Source: Bacteroidales bacterium (GTDB taxonomy: Bacteria > Bacteroidota > Bacteroidia > Bacteroidales > Muribaculaceae). From it: a stretch of DNA of 46,470 nucleotides. The notes under the pieces are model-generated. The model made no database searches. It was not told the origin of the DNA and worked only from the letters and a program-made list of their open reading frames with translations. Below are positions 30,807 through 40,101 of the stretch, in pieces. The stretch spans positions 1-46,470 of the forward strand of contig JAJBUG010000058.1 of NCBI GenBank assembly GCA_020860515.1. The letters run 5' to 3'. Position 1 is the stretch's first letter. Each line of letters begins with the position of its first letter. Both the position numbers and the translations under genes were made by a program.

Positions 30807-31862
30807 TAAGGCTTTTGTGATAAAGTAGCCGCCCACGACCAGCCAGATGTAGATGATGCCAGCCAAGTAGAAGGGCTTGGCGCCTGCCTGCTTGAATTTG
30901 TCGAAGCTGGTCTCTGCGCCAAGGGCTGTCATGGCCATAGTCAGCATGAAGTTGTCGAGGCCATTGATGCTATCAGTGAAAAACTTCAGACCTTCGGCTG
31001 GAATTTGAGGCATAGCTTGCAGCATCGAGTTGATGCCAATTACCAACAGGAAGCCGAATGCAAACCAAGGTATGGTGATTTTGCTCTTGCCACCCTCTGC
31101 GTCCTCGCGCTTGCTGCGCACTTTGCCCAGGACAAAGCCCATGACCAGAAGCAGCGGAGCCAGCATCATCACGCGGATCATCTTGGTGATAGTGGCATTG
31201 TCGGCGATGCCAATCATGCCGTCTGGGTCCATGGCGTTGCCGCCGCCTACCACATGGGCTACCTCGTGGAGGGTGGAGCCTGTGAATACAGCCATCTGGT
31301 GGGGAGTCATGTCAAACACCCCTGCGCGATAAAGCACTGGATAAAGAAACATCGACAGGGTGCCGAAGATTACCACCGTAGATACTGCGATAGCGGTCTT
31401 GTAAGGTTGGCACTTTACTACTGGCTCTGCGCCCAACACCGCTGCTGCGCCGCAGATGGCGCTGCCTGTGCTCACCATTAAGGTGGTGTCAGAGTCCATC
31501 TTCAGCATCTTGCCTGCAAGATAGCCAATCAGCATTGTGCCGCAGATGATGATAACGTCCATCAATATTGCGGGCGCGCCGATTTCAAGCACTTGTTGGA
31601 ATGTCAAGCGGAAACCATACAGGATGATACCCCAGCGGAGCACCTGCTTGGTGCAGAACTTGATGCCAGGTACCCATGTGTCGGGCAGATGATTGCGAAG
31701 GCTGTTAGCATACAACATACCCAACACGATACCCACAATCAGAGGGCTAAGGCTAAGATCCTTTACCCACTGGAATTCGCTTATATAGCAAGCCGAAAAT
31801 GAGAACAGTGCGATTAGAAGGACGCCATGCCATACGGCCGCTCTTTTTTCCGTAATTTTCAT
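30798..31862 (-). CDS. YeiH family (UPF0324) membrane transporter
   Basis: The 354-residue protein has about ten hydrophobic segments and family motifs: LSPLIVGIVLGMLYAN (about 37-52), GIKFCTKQVLRWGIILYGFRLT (about 66-87), GSAICGAAAVLG (about 133-144) and GSTLHEVAHVVGGG (about 191-204). It belongs to the YeiH/YadS family, often called a putative sulfate or sulfite exporter; the substrate is not proven. It has a -7 box at 31906-31913 and diverges from hflX. Confidence 0.85.
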   Translation of the reverse strand: MKITEKRAAVWHGVLLIALFSFSACYISEFQWVKDLSLSPLIVGIVLGMLYANSLRNHLPDTWVPGIKFCTKQVLRWGIILYGFRLTFQQVLEIGAPAILMDVIIICGTMLIGYLAGKMLKMDSDTTLMVSTGSAICGAAAVLGAEPVVKCQPYKTAIAVSTVVIFGTLSMFLYPVLYRAGVFDMTPHQMAVFTGSTLHEVAHVVGGGNAMDPDGMIGIADNATITKMIRVMMLAPLLLVMGFVLGKVRSKREDAEGGKSKITIPWFAFGFLLVIGINSMLQAMPQIPAEGLKFFTDSINGLDNFMLTMAMTALGAETSFDKFKQAGAKPFYLAGIIYIWLVVGGYFITKALVA

Positions 31863-31905
31863 TTATATAGGTTGATTTTTTTGGTTATTATCTTTTTCGT
31901 GAGTG

Positions 31906-31913
31906 CAAAGTTA
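31906..31913 (-). promoter_or_regulatory. -7 box of the YeiH gene
   Basis: TAACTTTG on the minus strand gives a start near 31899 and a leader of about 37 bases. The -33 box is not clear. Confidence 0.4.
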
Positions 31914-31968
31914 CGAAATATATCTTAATTTTATGACAACTACGAAATAAAAACTGACAACTTTTTCG

Positions 31969-31976
31969 TAACTTTG
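31969..31976 (+). promoter_or_regulatory. -7 box of hflX-cdd
   Basis: TAACTTTG on the plus strand, divergent from the YeiH box. A start near 31983 makes a leader of about 200 bases that contains the palindrome/repeat at 32017-32060 and the heptad array. Confidence 0.4.
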
Positions 31977-32016
31977 CATAGTGTAATAATGTTTTTACAT
32001 TTGTTATATTAATAAT

Positions 32017-32060
32017 GGTTTAAACCCATTCTATTAATATTTAACCCCATTCTATTATTA
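32017..32060. repeat. palindrome and direct repeat in the hflX leader
   Basis: GGTTTAAACC (32017-32026) is a perfect palindrome, and a stretch beginning TTAAACCCATTCTATTAATA at 32020 recurs with two changes at 32041. These and the heptad array are all I see in the 323-base gap 31863-32185 besides the two -7 boxes. Confidence 0.55.
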
Positions 32061-32079
32061 ATGGTCTATTAAAGCTATA

Positions 32080-32184
32080 GACTAAAGACTAAAGACTAAA
32101 GACCAAAGACTAAAGACCAAAGACCAAAGACTAAAGACTATAGACTATAGACTAAAGACTAAAGACCAAAGACTAAAGACCAAT
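32080..32184 (+). repeat. heptad array abutting the hflX start codon
   Basis: Fifteen 7-bp units (GACTAAA, GACCAAA, GACTATA, last GACCAAT) end one base before the hflX ATG. They vary mostly by T/C at position 4. Confidence 0.92.
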
Positions 32185-32185
32185 T

Positions 32186-33412
32186 ATGGCAAAGATCAAC
32201 GATATAAATCCAAATCAGGAGCGCACAGTGCTCGTAGGCCTCGTCACTCCGCAGCAGCCCGAGGAAAAGGCCATGGAATACATTGCCGAACTTGCCTTTT
32301 TGGCTGAAACGGCTGGCGCATATCCTGTGAAGTCGTTTTTCCAAAAGGTGGATTATCCCAACCCGCGCACCTTCGTGGGCAAGGGCAAGCTGGAGGAAAT
32401 CGCCAAGTATGTCGAGGAGAATGACATCGAGTTGGTAATCTTCGATGATGACCTTACCACCAAGCAGGTGGCCAACATTGAAAATGCCCTAAAAGTAAAA
32501 ATTCTTGACCGCACCAGCCTTATTCTTGATATTTTTGCTAATCGTGCGCAGACTGCCACTGCTAAAACCCAGGTTGAGTTGGCTCAGTATCAATACCTCC
32601 TGCCGCGACTGACCAGAATGTGGACTCACCTTGAGCGTCAGCGAGGCGGTATCGGTATGCGTGGTCCTGGCGAAACTCAGATCGAGACAGACCGCCGAAT
32701 TATCCTCGACCGCATAGCGCGCCTAAAGGCTGAGTTGGTGGCTATCGACAAGCAGAAAGCTGTGCAGCGCAAGAATCGCGGCAAACTTACCCGAATTGCC
32801 TTGGTTGGATATACCAATGTGGGCAAAAGCACACTGATGAATCTGCTTAGCAAGAGCGAGGTGTTTGCCGAGAACAAGCTGTTTGCTACTCTCGACACTA
32901 CTGTGCGCAAGGTAGTAATTGAAAATTTGCCTGTGCTCCTCACCGACACGGTAGGTTTCATCCGCAAGCTGCCAACACACCTTGTAAATTCATTTAAGTC
33001 AACCCTCGATGAGGTGCGCGAGGCCGACCTGCTGATTCATGTAGTGGATATCTCGCACCCCAATTTCGAGGAACAGATTCAGGTTGTTGACAAGACCTTA
33101 AGCGAAATTTGCGAAGGCAATGACAAGCCAATGATAATAGTGTTCAACAAGATTGATGCTTTCAGTTACAAGCCTAAGGATGAGGATGACCTCACCGAAG
33201 CCACTCGCGAGAATGTCAGTCTCGAAGAACTTGAAAAGAGCTGGATGAGTCGCCTTGGCGACAATTGCGTGTTCATCTCTGCCAAGAAGAGCATCAACAT
33301 CGACAAGCTCAAGCAGCTTATCTACGACAAGGCCAAAGCCATCCACATGGAGCGCTTCCCCTACAATGACTTCCTCTTTGAAACCTACGAGCCCCTTGAT
33401 GATAACCCATGA
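32186..33412 (+). CDS. hflX: HflX, ribosome-associated GTPase
   Basis: The 408-residue protein has the HflX N-terminal domain (LVGLVTPQ, TFVGKGKLEEIA around 55-65), the RGGIGMRGPGETQ glycine-rich linker (about 153-165) and a GTPase domain with GYTNVGKST (G1, about 208-216), DTVGFI (G3) and NKID (G4). It splits stalled ribosomes under stress in other bacteria. The stop overlaps the cdd start by four bases (ATGA), so the two are translationally coupled. Confidence 0.96.
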   Translation: MAKINDINPNQERTVLVGLVTPQQPEEKAMEYIAELAFLAETAGAYPVKSFFQKVDYPNPRTFVGKGKLEEIAKYVEENDIELVIFDDDLTTKQVANIENALKVKILDRTSLILDIFANRAQTATAKTQVELAQYQYLLPRLTRMWTHLERQRGGIGMRGPGETQIETDRRIILDRIARLKAELVAIDKQKAVQRKNRGKLTRIALVGYTNVGKSTLMNLLSKSEVFAENKLFATLDTTVRKVVIENLPVLLTDTVGFIRKLPTHLVNSFKSTLDEVREADLLIHVVDISHPNFEEQIQVVDKTLSEICEGNDKPMIIVFNKIDAFSYKPKDEDDLTEATRENVSLEELEKSWMSRLGDNCVFISAKKSINIDKLKQLIYDKAKAIHMERFPYNDFLFETYEPLDDNP

Positions 33413-33882
33413 AAGAATTTGAAATTACCACAAAAATAATAGAGATGCGCGAGGACGAGCTTCCCGCCGAGCTCTACCAATTAGTGCAAGCCGCCAAGGG
33501 CATGACCCATAAGAGCTATGCACCTTACAGCCACTTCCATGTGGGCGCAGCCATCTTACTGAGCAATGGCGAAATTGTGACTGGCGCCAACCAGGAGAAC
33601 GTAGCCTATCCCAGCGGCACCTGCGCCGAGCGCTCAGCTTGCTATTATGCCAATGCCAACAATCCCGACGAGCGCTTTGTGGCCATAGCCATCGCTGCCC
33701 GCGATGCAAGCGGCGAATATGTGATTGACCCCGTAAGCCCCTGCGGAGCCTGTCGCCAAGCCCTTCTCGAATATGAAAACAAGGCCAAGCAACCCATCCG
33801 CGTTATCCTCGTGGGTCGCGAAAAGGTCTATCTAATCGACAGCATCCGCTCACTCCTCCCCCTCGCCTTCTCCGAATTCTAA
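33409..33882 (+). CDS. cdd: cytidine deaminase
   Basis: The 157-residue protein has the zinc motifs of small tetrameric cytidine deaminases: TCAERSA (catalytic Glu, about 71-77) and SPCGACRQ (two Cys ligands, about 107-114). It converts cytidine and deoxycytidine to uridine forms in pyrimidine salvage. It starts inside the hflX stop codon and ends at a REP-like cluster. Confidence 0.96.
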   Translation: MKEFEITTKIIEMREDELPAELYQLVQAAKGMTHKSYAPYSHFHVGAAILLSNGEIVTGANQENVAYPSGTCAERSACYYANANNPDERFVAIAIAARDASGEYVIDPVSPCGACRQALLEYENKAKQPIRVILVGREKVYLIDSIRSLLPLAFSEF

Positions 33883-33933
33883 AAATTTTAAGTATATATT
33901 CAGATTAGAATTAAATTATAATATTGTATTTGC

Positions 33934-34084
33934 CAACCCCGTAGGGGTTGTTTCAAATAGTCTGTATTAAGGATTTTCCAACCCAACCCCGTAGGGGTTG
34001 TTTCTCAATAACTTAACAACCCCTACGGGGTTGGGGGGAAGGGAGAATACCAATAGACTAATTGAAAGAATCCCTACGGGATTC
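33934..34084. repeat. cluster of four REP-like palindromes
   Basis: CAACCCCGTAGGGGTTG occurs at 33934-33950 and 33984-34000, inverted (loop TAC) at 34017-34033, and in a degenerate form, GAATCCCTACGGGATTC, at 34068-34084. Each is a 7-bp stem with a 3-base loop. They occupy the convergent gap between cdd and nuoN; nothing coding is seen in 33883-34215. Confidence 0.9.
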
Positions 34085-34161
34085 AAGGATAAGAATAGTT
34101 TAAATTTAATTCGGTATTATACTTATTCTCCGAATTTTAATTTTTTGAGAGGCATAAAATA

Positions 34162-34190
34162 AGAGCTGCTCCACTTGGGTGGGCAGCTCT
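34162..34190 (-). terminator. terminator of the nuo/atp transcript after nuoN
   Basis: AGAGCTGC (34162-34169) pairs with GCAGCTCT (34183-34190), with further pairing inside; a T-rich run follows on the minus strand, about 30 bases past the nuoN stop. Confidence 0.7.
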
Positions 34191-34215
34191 TCGTATTTCT
34201 CTCGTCTTTTTAGCT

Positions 34216-35682
34216 TTACATGAAAAGGCTTTGGAGCGGGGCGCTCACGTCGAGCAGCCAATCGTAGATTGGGCTTACCAATCCCAGGAAGAGGATGCCA
34301 GCCACGCAAATCCACATGCCAAGGCGCTCGCTCAGCGAGCTCTTGAACTCGGGAATCACAGGCTCGTCGGGGCTGATAAACATCGCCTTTACCACCAGCA
34401 GATAGTAGTAGAGCGATACGATGGTATTGATCAAAGCGATAAGCACCAAGATATAGATTGGAATTGAACCCTGATTGATGGCCCCGGTGAAGATGAAGAA
34501 CTTCGAGAAGAAGCCTGCAAACGGAGGAATACCTGCCAATGAGAACATTGCCAGCATCATTGCCACCGAAAGGCGAGGATTCGTCTTGTAGAGACCACGA
34601 TAGTCGTCCATGCTCAGCTTGCCAGTCGCGTTCTCAATTGCTTGGATCACGCCGAAGGCACCGAGGTTGCTGAAGATGTAAACCAAGATGTAGTACATCA
34701 TGGCACCTGCGCCCATGGCATTGTAAGCTATGATGCCAAGCATGATGTAGCCAGCCTGCGATACCGACGAGAAAGCCAGGAATCGCTTCATGTTCTTCTG
34801 GCGGATGGCGAAGAGGTTACCAACAGTGATGGTGAGAATGATGAGTACATACATCATCCACTCCCAGATATTATGGTAAACAGCTCCGAAGCATTGAGCC
34901 AAAATCACCATGAAGGCAAAGGCTGCTGCGCCCTTGGATATTACCGACAGATAAGAGGTGACCGAGGTGGGCGCGCCTTGATAAACGTCGGCTGTCCAGA
35001 GGTGGAAGGGAACCAGCGAAAGCTTGAATCCCATACCGGCAATCACAAAAGCGATGGCGATGCACAGCAGAGTGCTGTGCTGGCCAAACATCGAATAGTA
35101 AATGCTCTGGAAATATAGCGAACCAGAAAGCGCGTAAACGAAGCTCAGACCCATCATGAACACTGCCGATGAGAATACGGCGGTGAGAATGTACTTGATT
35201 GCAGCCTCGCTGCTCTCGTAGCGGTTCTTGTCGAGGGCAACCATTGCAGCCAACGGCAGCGATGCACTCTCAAGACCGATGATGAAGAGCAGGAAGTGGC
35301 GGCTCGATATCATCAGATACATGCCGAAGAGCGTGACGAGAAGCAACTCGTAGAACTCGCCTCGGCGCATTATCATCATATCGGTATCTGCCCAGCGGAT
35401 TGACTGAATGAGCACGATCACCACGCCCACATTCAGGATGCACTTGATGGCAGTGATTGCGGGACTCGACACGTACATGCCTGCAAATGCTGCAACATCG
35501 CCCGTGCCAAGGAAGCAAGTGAAGAATCCGCCCACCGTAATCACCAGCATCAGCAAGGTAGCCACAACTGGCAGCCCCTTGCCCGAACGCTGAGGCATAA
35601 AGGTGTCGTAGAGAAAGACTAACAGGAACACGATTAGCAGTGCTATTTCCTGCTTCAAAGCGAAAAATTGTGAGTAATCCAT
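34216..35682 (-). CDS. nuoN: NADH-quinone oxidoreductase subunit N
   Basis: The 488-residue protein is an antiporter-like membrane subunit of Complex I with about 14 helices and the typical segments GLESASLPLAAMVAL (about 135-149), FKLSLVPFHLWTADVYQGAPT (about 219-239; conserved Lys and His) and FSLAGIPPFAGFFSKF (about 393-408). It is the last gene of the block and ends at a terminator. Confidence 0.95.
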   Translation of the reverse strand: MDYSQFFALKQEIALLIVFLLVFLYDTFMPQRSGKGLPVVATLLMLVITVGGFFTCFLGTGDVAAFAGMYVSSPAITAIKCILNVGVVIVLIQSIRWADTDMMIMRRGEFYELLLVTLFGMYLMISSRHFLLFIIGLESASLPLAAMVALDKNRYESSEAAIKYILTAVFSSAVFMMGLSFVYALSGSLYFQSIYYSMFGQHSTLLCIAIAFVIAGMGFKLSLVPFHLWTADVYQGAPTSVTSYLSVISKGAAAFAFMVILAQCFGAVYHNIWEWMMYVLIILTITVGNLFAIRQKNMKRFLAFSSVSQAGYIMLGIIAYNAMGAGAMMYYILVYIFSNLGAFGVIQAIENATGKLSMDDYRGLYKTNPRLSVAMMLAMFSLAGIPPFAGFFSKFFIFTGAINQGSIPIYILVLIALINTIVSLYYYLLVVKAMFISPDEPVIPEFKSSLSERLGMWICVAGILFLGLVSPIYDWLLDVSAPLQSLFM

Positions 35683-35695
35683 TGCTAAGTATCCT

Positions 35696-37198
35696 TTAAT
35701 TTAGTCCTAATACTGTGAAGATCTCAGGCGAGAACGTTGTCTTAATCAAATCCACGAAGAAGTTGGGGAAGCAGCCGATGCCTGCAACGCATACGATGAG
35801 CGTTACGGTCGACAGGCGCTCCCACCATACTGCATCGGTAAGCTGGCGATGATGGTCATCCTGCACGGGACCAAACAGCAGCTTGCCAACAACTCGCAGG
35901 ATGTAAACTGCGGTGATCACAATCGAGCAGCAAGCCACGATGGTGAAGGCGCGGTGGAAGAAGTCGGCATGTTCGAACGAACCAACGAAGATGGTCATTT
36001 CAGCCACAAAGCCGCTCAGACCTGGCAAGCCGAGCGATGCCATACCGGCAATCACATAGCATACTGCCAAGTAGGGCATAATCTGCATCAAGCCTCCCAT
36101 CTCGCGGATGTCGCGGGTATGGGTGCGTCCGTAGATCATGCCAATCAAGGCGAAGAAGAGGGCTGTCATCAAGCCGTGGCTGAGCATCTGCATGATAGCG
36201 CCAGTCATGGCGGTGGTATTGAGCATCAGGATGGCGAAGAGCACAAGGCCGCAGTGCGATACCGACGAGTAAGCATTGATATACTTGAGGTCGGTCTGCA
36301 CACACGCGCTAAATGCGCCGTAAACCACCGAGATACCAGTGAGGATAAGGAAAATCCAAGCCAAATCGTTGGCTGCCTGTGGCATCAGATAGATAGCCAC
36401 ACGGAAGCAACCATAGCCGCCAAGCTTCATCAGCACGCCTGCGTGGAGCATCGACACTGCTGTGGGGGCCGATGCGTGACCATCAGGGCTCCATGTGTGG
36501 AAGGGGAACATTGCGCCTAACACGCCGAAACCAACAAAGGTAAGGGGGAAGAGGAAGTTCTGCCAGTCATGGTCGATCGCATTGTTCTCGGCAATCTCCA
36601 GCAGGTTCCAGGTATGCTCGCCGCCTACGCTGCTGTGGTAGTAAATACCAATCAAGCCAAGCATCAGGAAGGCAGAGCCGCCCATCAGCATCAGCGTAAG
36701 CTTCATGGCCGAGTATTCCTTGCGACCCGAGCCCCATACGCCGATCAGCAGGTACATGGGGATGAGCGCAACCTCGTAGAACATAAACATTGTGAACAGG
36801 TCGATCGAGATAAAGAATCCGAACACACCAGTTGACAGCAGGATCAGCCATAGGAAGAATTCCTTAGGCATATCGATTTTCCAGCTCGCAAACGAGCCAG
36901 CAAACACGATAATCGAGCTCAGCAGCAGCATGGCTATCGAGATGCCATCAACGCCGACTGCCAAATGGATATTGAGTGGGGCAAACCACATCCATGAGCC
37001 TGTGTAGAGCATAGGCTCGGTGGCGCCCCCCGCACGCAAGCGCAGATAATCGCAAAGCACCCATATCGACAGGCTCATCAGCATCAACGAGCCCACAACG
37101 GCAACAGTGCGCACCTGCTTGACATCACGGCAGAGGCCCAACCCGGCCAGCATCAGCACGGGTATCACCACGAAGTAGATCAAAATATTATCAAACAT
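35696..37198 (-). CDS. nuoM: NADH-quinone oxidoreductase subunit M
   Basis: The 500-residue proton-pumping subunit has the family segments FMFYEVALIPMYLLIGVWG (about 137-155; Glu of helix 5), PFHTWSPDGHASAPTAVSMLHAGVLMKLGGYG (about 230-260) and LGLPGLSGFVAEMTIF (about 410-425). It is separated from nuoN by 13 bases and from nuoL by 36. Confidence 0.96.
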   Translation of the reverse strand: MFDNILIYFVVIPVLMLAGLGLCRDVKQVRTVAVVGSLMLMSLSIWVLCDYLRLRAGGATEPMLYTGSWMWFAPLNIHLAVGVDGISIAMLLLSSIIVFAGSFASWKIDMPKEFFLWLILLSTGVFGFFISIDLFTMFMFYEVALIPMYLLIGVWGSGRKEYSAMKLTLMLMGGSAFLMLGLIGIYYHSSVGGEHTWNLLEIAENNAIDHDWQNFLFPLTFVGFGVLGAMFPFHTWSPDGHASAPTAVSMLHAGVLMKLGGYGCFRVAIYLMPQAANDLAWIFLILTGISVVYGAFSACVQTDLKYINAYSSVSHCGLVLFAILMLNTTAMTGAIMQMLSHGLMTALFFALIGMIYGRTHTRDIREMGGLMQIMPYLAVCYVIAGMASLGLPGLSGFVAEMTIFVGSFEHADFFHRAFTIVACCSIVITAVYILRVVGKLLFGPVQDDHHRQLTDAVWWERLSTVTLIVCVAGIGCFPNFFVDLIKTTFSPEIFTVLGLN

Positions 37199-37234
37199 TG
37201 CAGAAAGTCTTATGATAGGTTATGCACCATTGAT

Positions 37235-39178
37235 TTACAATATTACAAACAGCACTCCGATACCGCCAAGAACCAAGGCTCCGATGAGGTAGATCCAGAC
37301 ATACATCTGCACCTGACCGCTCTGCAGGCCGCGGATTGCGTAGCTGGCCTTGTTGGTAATGATGGCGAAGCCGTCCATGGTGCCGTCGATGATATGGCGG
37401 TCAAACCAAGCGATAGGCTTGCAAATGCCGTTGAAGATTATCTTATGAGTAATGAACAGGTAGAGCTCATCCCAGTAGAAGCGGTGGTAGCACCAATCCC
37501 ACAGGCGCGGCAGAGCTGCTTGCATCTTGTCGGGCAGCGAATTCTCCTTGCAATACATCTTCCAAGCGATGAAGATGCCGATACAAGCTACCACAACGCT
37601 GCATACCATGATAATCCAGTCGTAGTGGATATGGTAGGGCATGCGGTTCCAGCTTACGAACTCACCGAAAGGAATCCAACCGCACACGCAGGTCACGGCT
37701 GCCAGGAAGATGAGCGGGAAGTGCATTGCCACGGGCGCCTCGTGAGGTGTGTGACCGTGAGTGCAGTCATGCTCTTTCCACCAGAAGATGAGGTAGTAGA
37801 GGCGGAACATGTAGAATGCAGTCAGACCGGCGCAAATTGTCATCCAAGCTCCCATGAACGGACTCCAAGCGTAGGCTGCCGACAGGATTTCGTCCTTTGA
37901 GAAGAAGCCCGAGAATGGAGGAATACCAGCGATGGCCAAGCAGCCAATCAGGAATGTCCAGTGGGTAATGGGCATGTATTTGCGCATACCGTGCATGGCT
38001 GTGTAGTCGTTGCTGTGTACGGCATGTATCAGAGCGCCAGCTCCCAAGAAGAGGAGGGCCTTGAACATAGCGTGAGTAAACATGTGGAACATCGACGCCA
38101 TGTAGCCTACGCCGTGGTGGCATACCTCGCCATTGCCGAGGCTGGCTACGCCGAGCGATACCATCATGAATGCAATCTGAGAAATAGTGGAGAAGGCAAG
38201 CACGCGCTTGATATCCACCTGGGTGCAAGCCACCATCGCCGCATAGAAGGCTGTGACAGCGCCCACGACAGCGATAAATACCGTAGAGCTGTATTCAAGC
38301 ATGTAAACCGGGAACATTCTTGCTACCAAGAACACACCAGCCACAACCATCGTAGCAGCGTGGATAAGTGCTGATACTGGGGTAGGACCCTCCATAGCGT
38401 CGGGCAGCCAAATATGCAGCGGCATCATGGCCGACTTGCCCATACCGCCGATGAAGATCAGAACCAACGCCCAGGTCAGAACCGATGCGCCCATAAAGGT
38501 TGCGCCTCCTGTGCTGGCAAGTACCCAGCTCGGGTCAGTAGTAAGCTGGATGAAGTCGAAGGTCTGCGCGTACCAGCTGAGCACCAAGATGCCAATCAGG
38601 AAGCCAAGGTCGGCAAAGCGGGTAACGATAAACGCTTTCTTCGATGCTGACACTGCCGAAGGCTTGGTGTAATAGAAGCCGATGAGCAGATATGAGCTGG
38701 CACCCACGAGCTCCCAGAAGATGTACATCTGGAAAATGTTGGTAGCCACTACCAAGCCCAGCATTGAGAAGCTGAAGAGGCTCAAGAATGCGTAATAGCG
38801 CTGGAAACCCTTTTCTCCCTCCATATAGCCGAGCGAATACACATGCACCATAAATGAAATGGTGGTGATTACAATCAGCATCAAGGCCGAAATGGGATCG
38901 AGCAAGAAGCCCAGCTTGATCACGAGCGAGTCGGTGAACTGCAGCCATGTCTGATTGAACATAATGGCCTGCAAGCGTTCGCCGGTCTCTGCATTCACAA
39001 AGCTCGGGTCGAAATAATAAGTAAAGGCTGTGATGTACGACAGCACCAATGTGGTGCCCAGTCCCAAGCAGCCAAGCCACCCCGCCAGCTTATGGCTCAT
39101 CTTGCAGCCGACAATGCCAAGCAGCAAGAACATGAATAGGGGGATGACCAAAATTAGTAATGGTAATATCGGACTCAT
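37235..39178 (-). CDS. nuoL: NADH-quinone oxidoreductase subunit L
   Basis: The 647-residue subunit carries the NuoL features: FWELVGASSYLLIGFYYTKPSA (about 150-170), MPLHIWLPDAMEGPTPVSALIHAATMVVAGV (about 248-280), AGIPPFSGFFSKDEIL (about 415-430) and a C-terminal extension with a long amphipathic region ending in a last helix. It pumps protons and braces the membrane arm. The next gene, nuoM, follows after 36 bases. Confidence 0.96.
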   Translation of the reverse strand: MSPILPLLILVIPLFMFLLLGIVGCKMSHKLAGWLGCLGLGTTLVLSYITAFTYYFDPSFVNAETGERLQAIMFNQTWLQFTDSLVIKLGFLLDPISALMLIVITTISFMVHVYSLGYMEGEKGFQRYYAFLSLFSFSMLGLVVATNIFQMYIFWELVGASSYLLIGFYYTKPSAVSASKKAFIVTRFADLGFLIGILVLSWYAQTFDFIQLTTDPSWVLASTGGATFMGASVLTWALVLIFIGGMGKSAMMPLHIWLPDAMEGPTPVSALIHAATMVVAGVFLVARMFPVYMLEYSSTVFIAVVGAVTAFYAAMVACTQVDIKRVLAFSTISQIAFMMVSLGVASLGNGEVCHHGVGYMASMFHMFTHAMFKALLFLGAGALIHAVHSNDYTAMHGMRKYMPITHWTFLIGCLAIAGIPPFSGFFSKDEILSAAYAWSPFMGAWMTICAGLTAFYMFRLYYLIFWWKEHDCTHGHTPHEAPVAMHFPLIFLAAVTCVCGWIPFGEFVSWNRMPYHIHYDWIIMVCSVVVACIGIFIAWKMYCKENSLPDKMQAALPRLWDWCYHRFYWDELYLFITHKIIFNGICKPIAWFDRHIIDGTMDGFAIITNKASYAIRGLQSGQVQMYVWIYLIGALVLGGIGVLFVIL

Positions 39179-39183
39179 AGCAC

Positions 39184-39495
39184 TTAAAATTTCATAGTGT
39201 TAAGGCCTTGCACATCCACATTTCGCACTTGGCGGAAGATGTTGATGATGATCGCTATGGCCAGAGCTGTTTCGGCAGCGGCTATCGCGATGGCGAATAG
39301 GGTGAAGAACATGCCCTCGGTGTCGCCTGGGAAGAGGTAACGGTTGAAAAGGGCAAAATTTACATCCACGGCATTGAGCATCAGCTCAAGCGAAATCAGG
39401 ATGGCAATCATGTTCTTGCGTGTGATAAATCCATACACGCCGCAGCAGAACATTATCAGGGTGGGAATCAGCCACCATATAAGTCGTATCTCCAT
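39184..39495 (-). CDS. nuoK: NADH-quinone oxidoreductase subunit K
   Basis: From the ATG at 39495 the product has 103 residues, the normal NuoK length, three helices and the conserved ISLELMLNAVDVNF segment with the helix-2 Glu. The frame stays open to 39546, but that would overlap the end of nuoJ and add residues absent from the family. Confidence 0.94.
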   Translation of the reverse strand: MEIRLIWWLIPTLIMFCCGVYGFITRKNMIAILISLELMLNAVDVNFALFNRYLFPGDTEGMFFTLFAIAIAAAETALAIAIIINIFRQVRNVDVQGLNTMKF

Positions 39496-39506
39496 AGTGG
39501 TAATTC

Positions 39507-40019
39507 TCAACGTTTGCGGGCGATTACTACGCCACCGATTATACATGCAAGCAACAATACGCTTATAGCCTCAAAGGGCAGCAGATACTGCGCATAGCCT
39601 GTGCCCATCAGGGTGTGACCCAGTTGATCCATTGTCTGGGGCTCCATGTGGGGCATGCGGGCATAGCTGAGGCCGCGCGCTACCAAGGCATAGCCTGCGA
39701 ATAGGAACATGACCACGGCGGCGGCCAAGCCCAACAGGCGGCTCTTGGAGGTAAGTTTCTCGGTATTGTCACCGGGCTTGCTCGTCAGCAGCACTGCAAA
39801 GACGAACAGCACCACAATGCCGCCGGCGTACACCGCTATCTGCACCGCACCCAAGAACTCGTAGCCCAGCATAAAGTAGAGTGCGGCGGCTCCGAATAGG
39901 GTGAACAGCAGATATGTGGCCGCACGCAAAATCTTGCGGGTGGTGACAGTCAGTACCGAGCAGATGACCATCACCGCGGCGATGATCACATACAGAATGA
40001 TACTTCCTACTGAATCCAT
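39507..40019 (-). CDS. nuoJ: NADH-quinone oxidoreductase subunit J
   Basis: The 170-residue protein has five helices and the NuoJ segment YEFLGAVQIAVYAGGIVVLFVFAVLL (about 53-78) with the pi-bulge region. It is a core membrane subunit between NuoA/H and NuoK. It lies downstream of nuoI across a 10-bp tandem array. Confidence 0.94.
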   Translation of the reverse strand: MDSVGSIILYVIIAAVMVICSVLTVTTRKILRAATYLLFTLFGAAALYFMLGYEFLGAVQIAVYAGGIVVLFVFAVLLTSKPGDNTEKLTSKSRLLGLAAAVVMFLFAGYALVARGLSYARMPHMEPQTMDQLGHTLMGTGYAQYLLPFEAISVLLLACIIGGVVIARKR

Positions 40020-40051
40020 ATAATGATTTGATTTATTATTTTCTTATCTTT

Positions 40052-40101
40052 TCGATTTAAATCGATTTAATCCGATTTATATCGATTTATCTCGATTATA
40101 C
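40052..40101. repeat. 10-bp tandem array between nuoI and nuoJ
   Basis: Five 10-bp units (TCGATTTAAA, TCGATTTAAT, CCGATTTATA, TCGATTTATC and TCGATTATAC) run into the nuoI stop codon at 40096-40098. It is another array that ends at a gene boundary, with period 10 rather than 7. Confidence 0.85.

Noticed and set aside
31906..31976. A shared regulator site between the divergent YeiH and hflX promoters
   Set aside because: Two TAACTTTG boxes are present, but no inverted repeat or operator-like motif was found between them.
33934..34084. CRISPR-like array
   Set aside because: Spacing is irregular, repeats are palindromes in both orientations, and no cas gene is nearby.
39496..39546. Longer NuoK start
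   Set aside because: It overlaps the nuoJ stop region and adds residues not found in NuoK.
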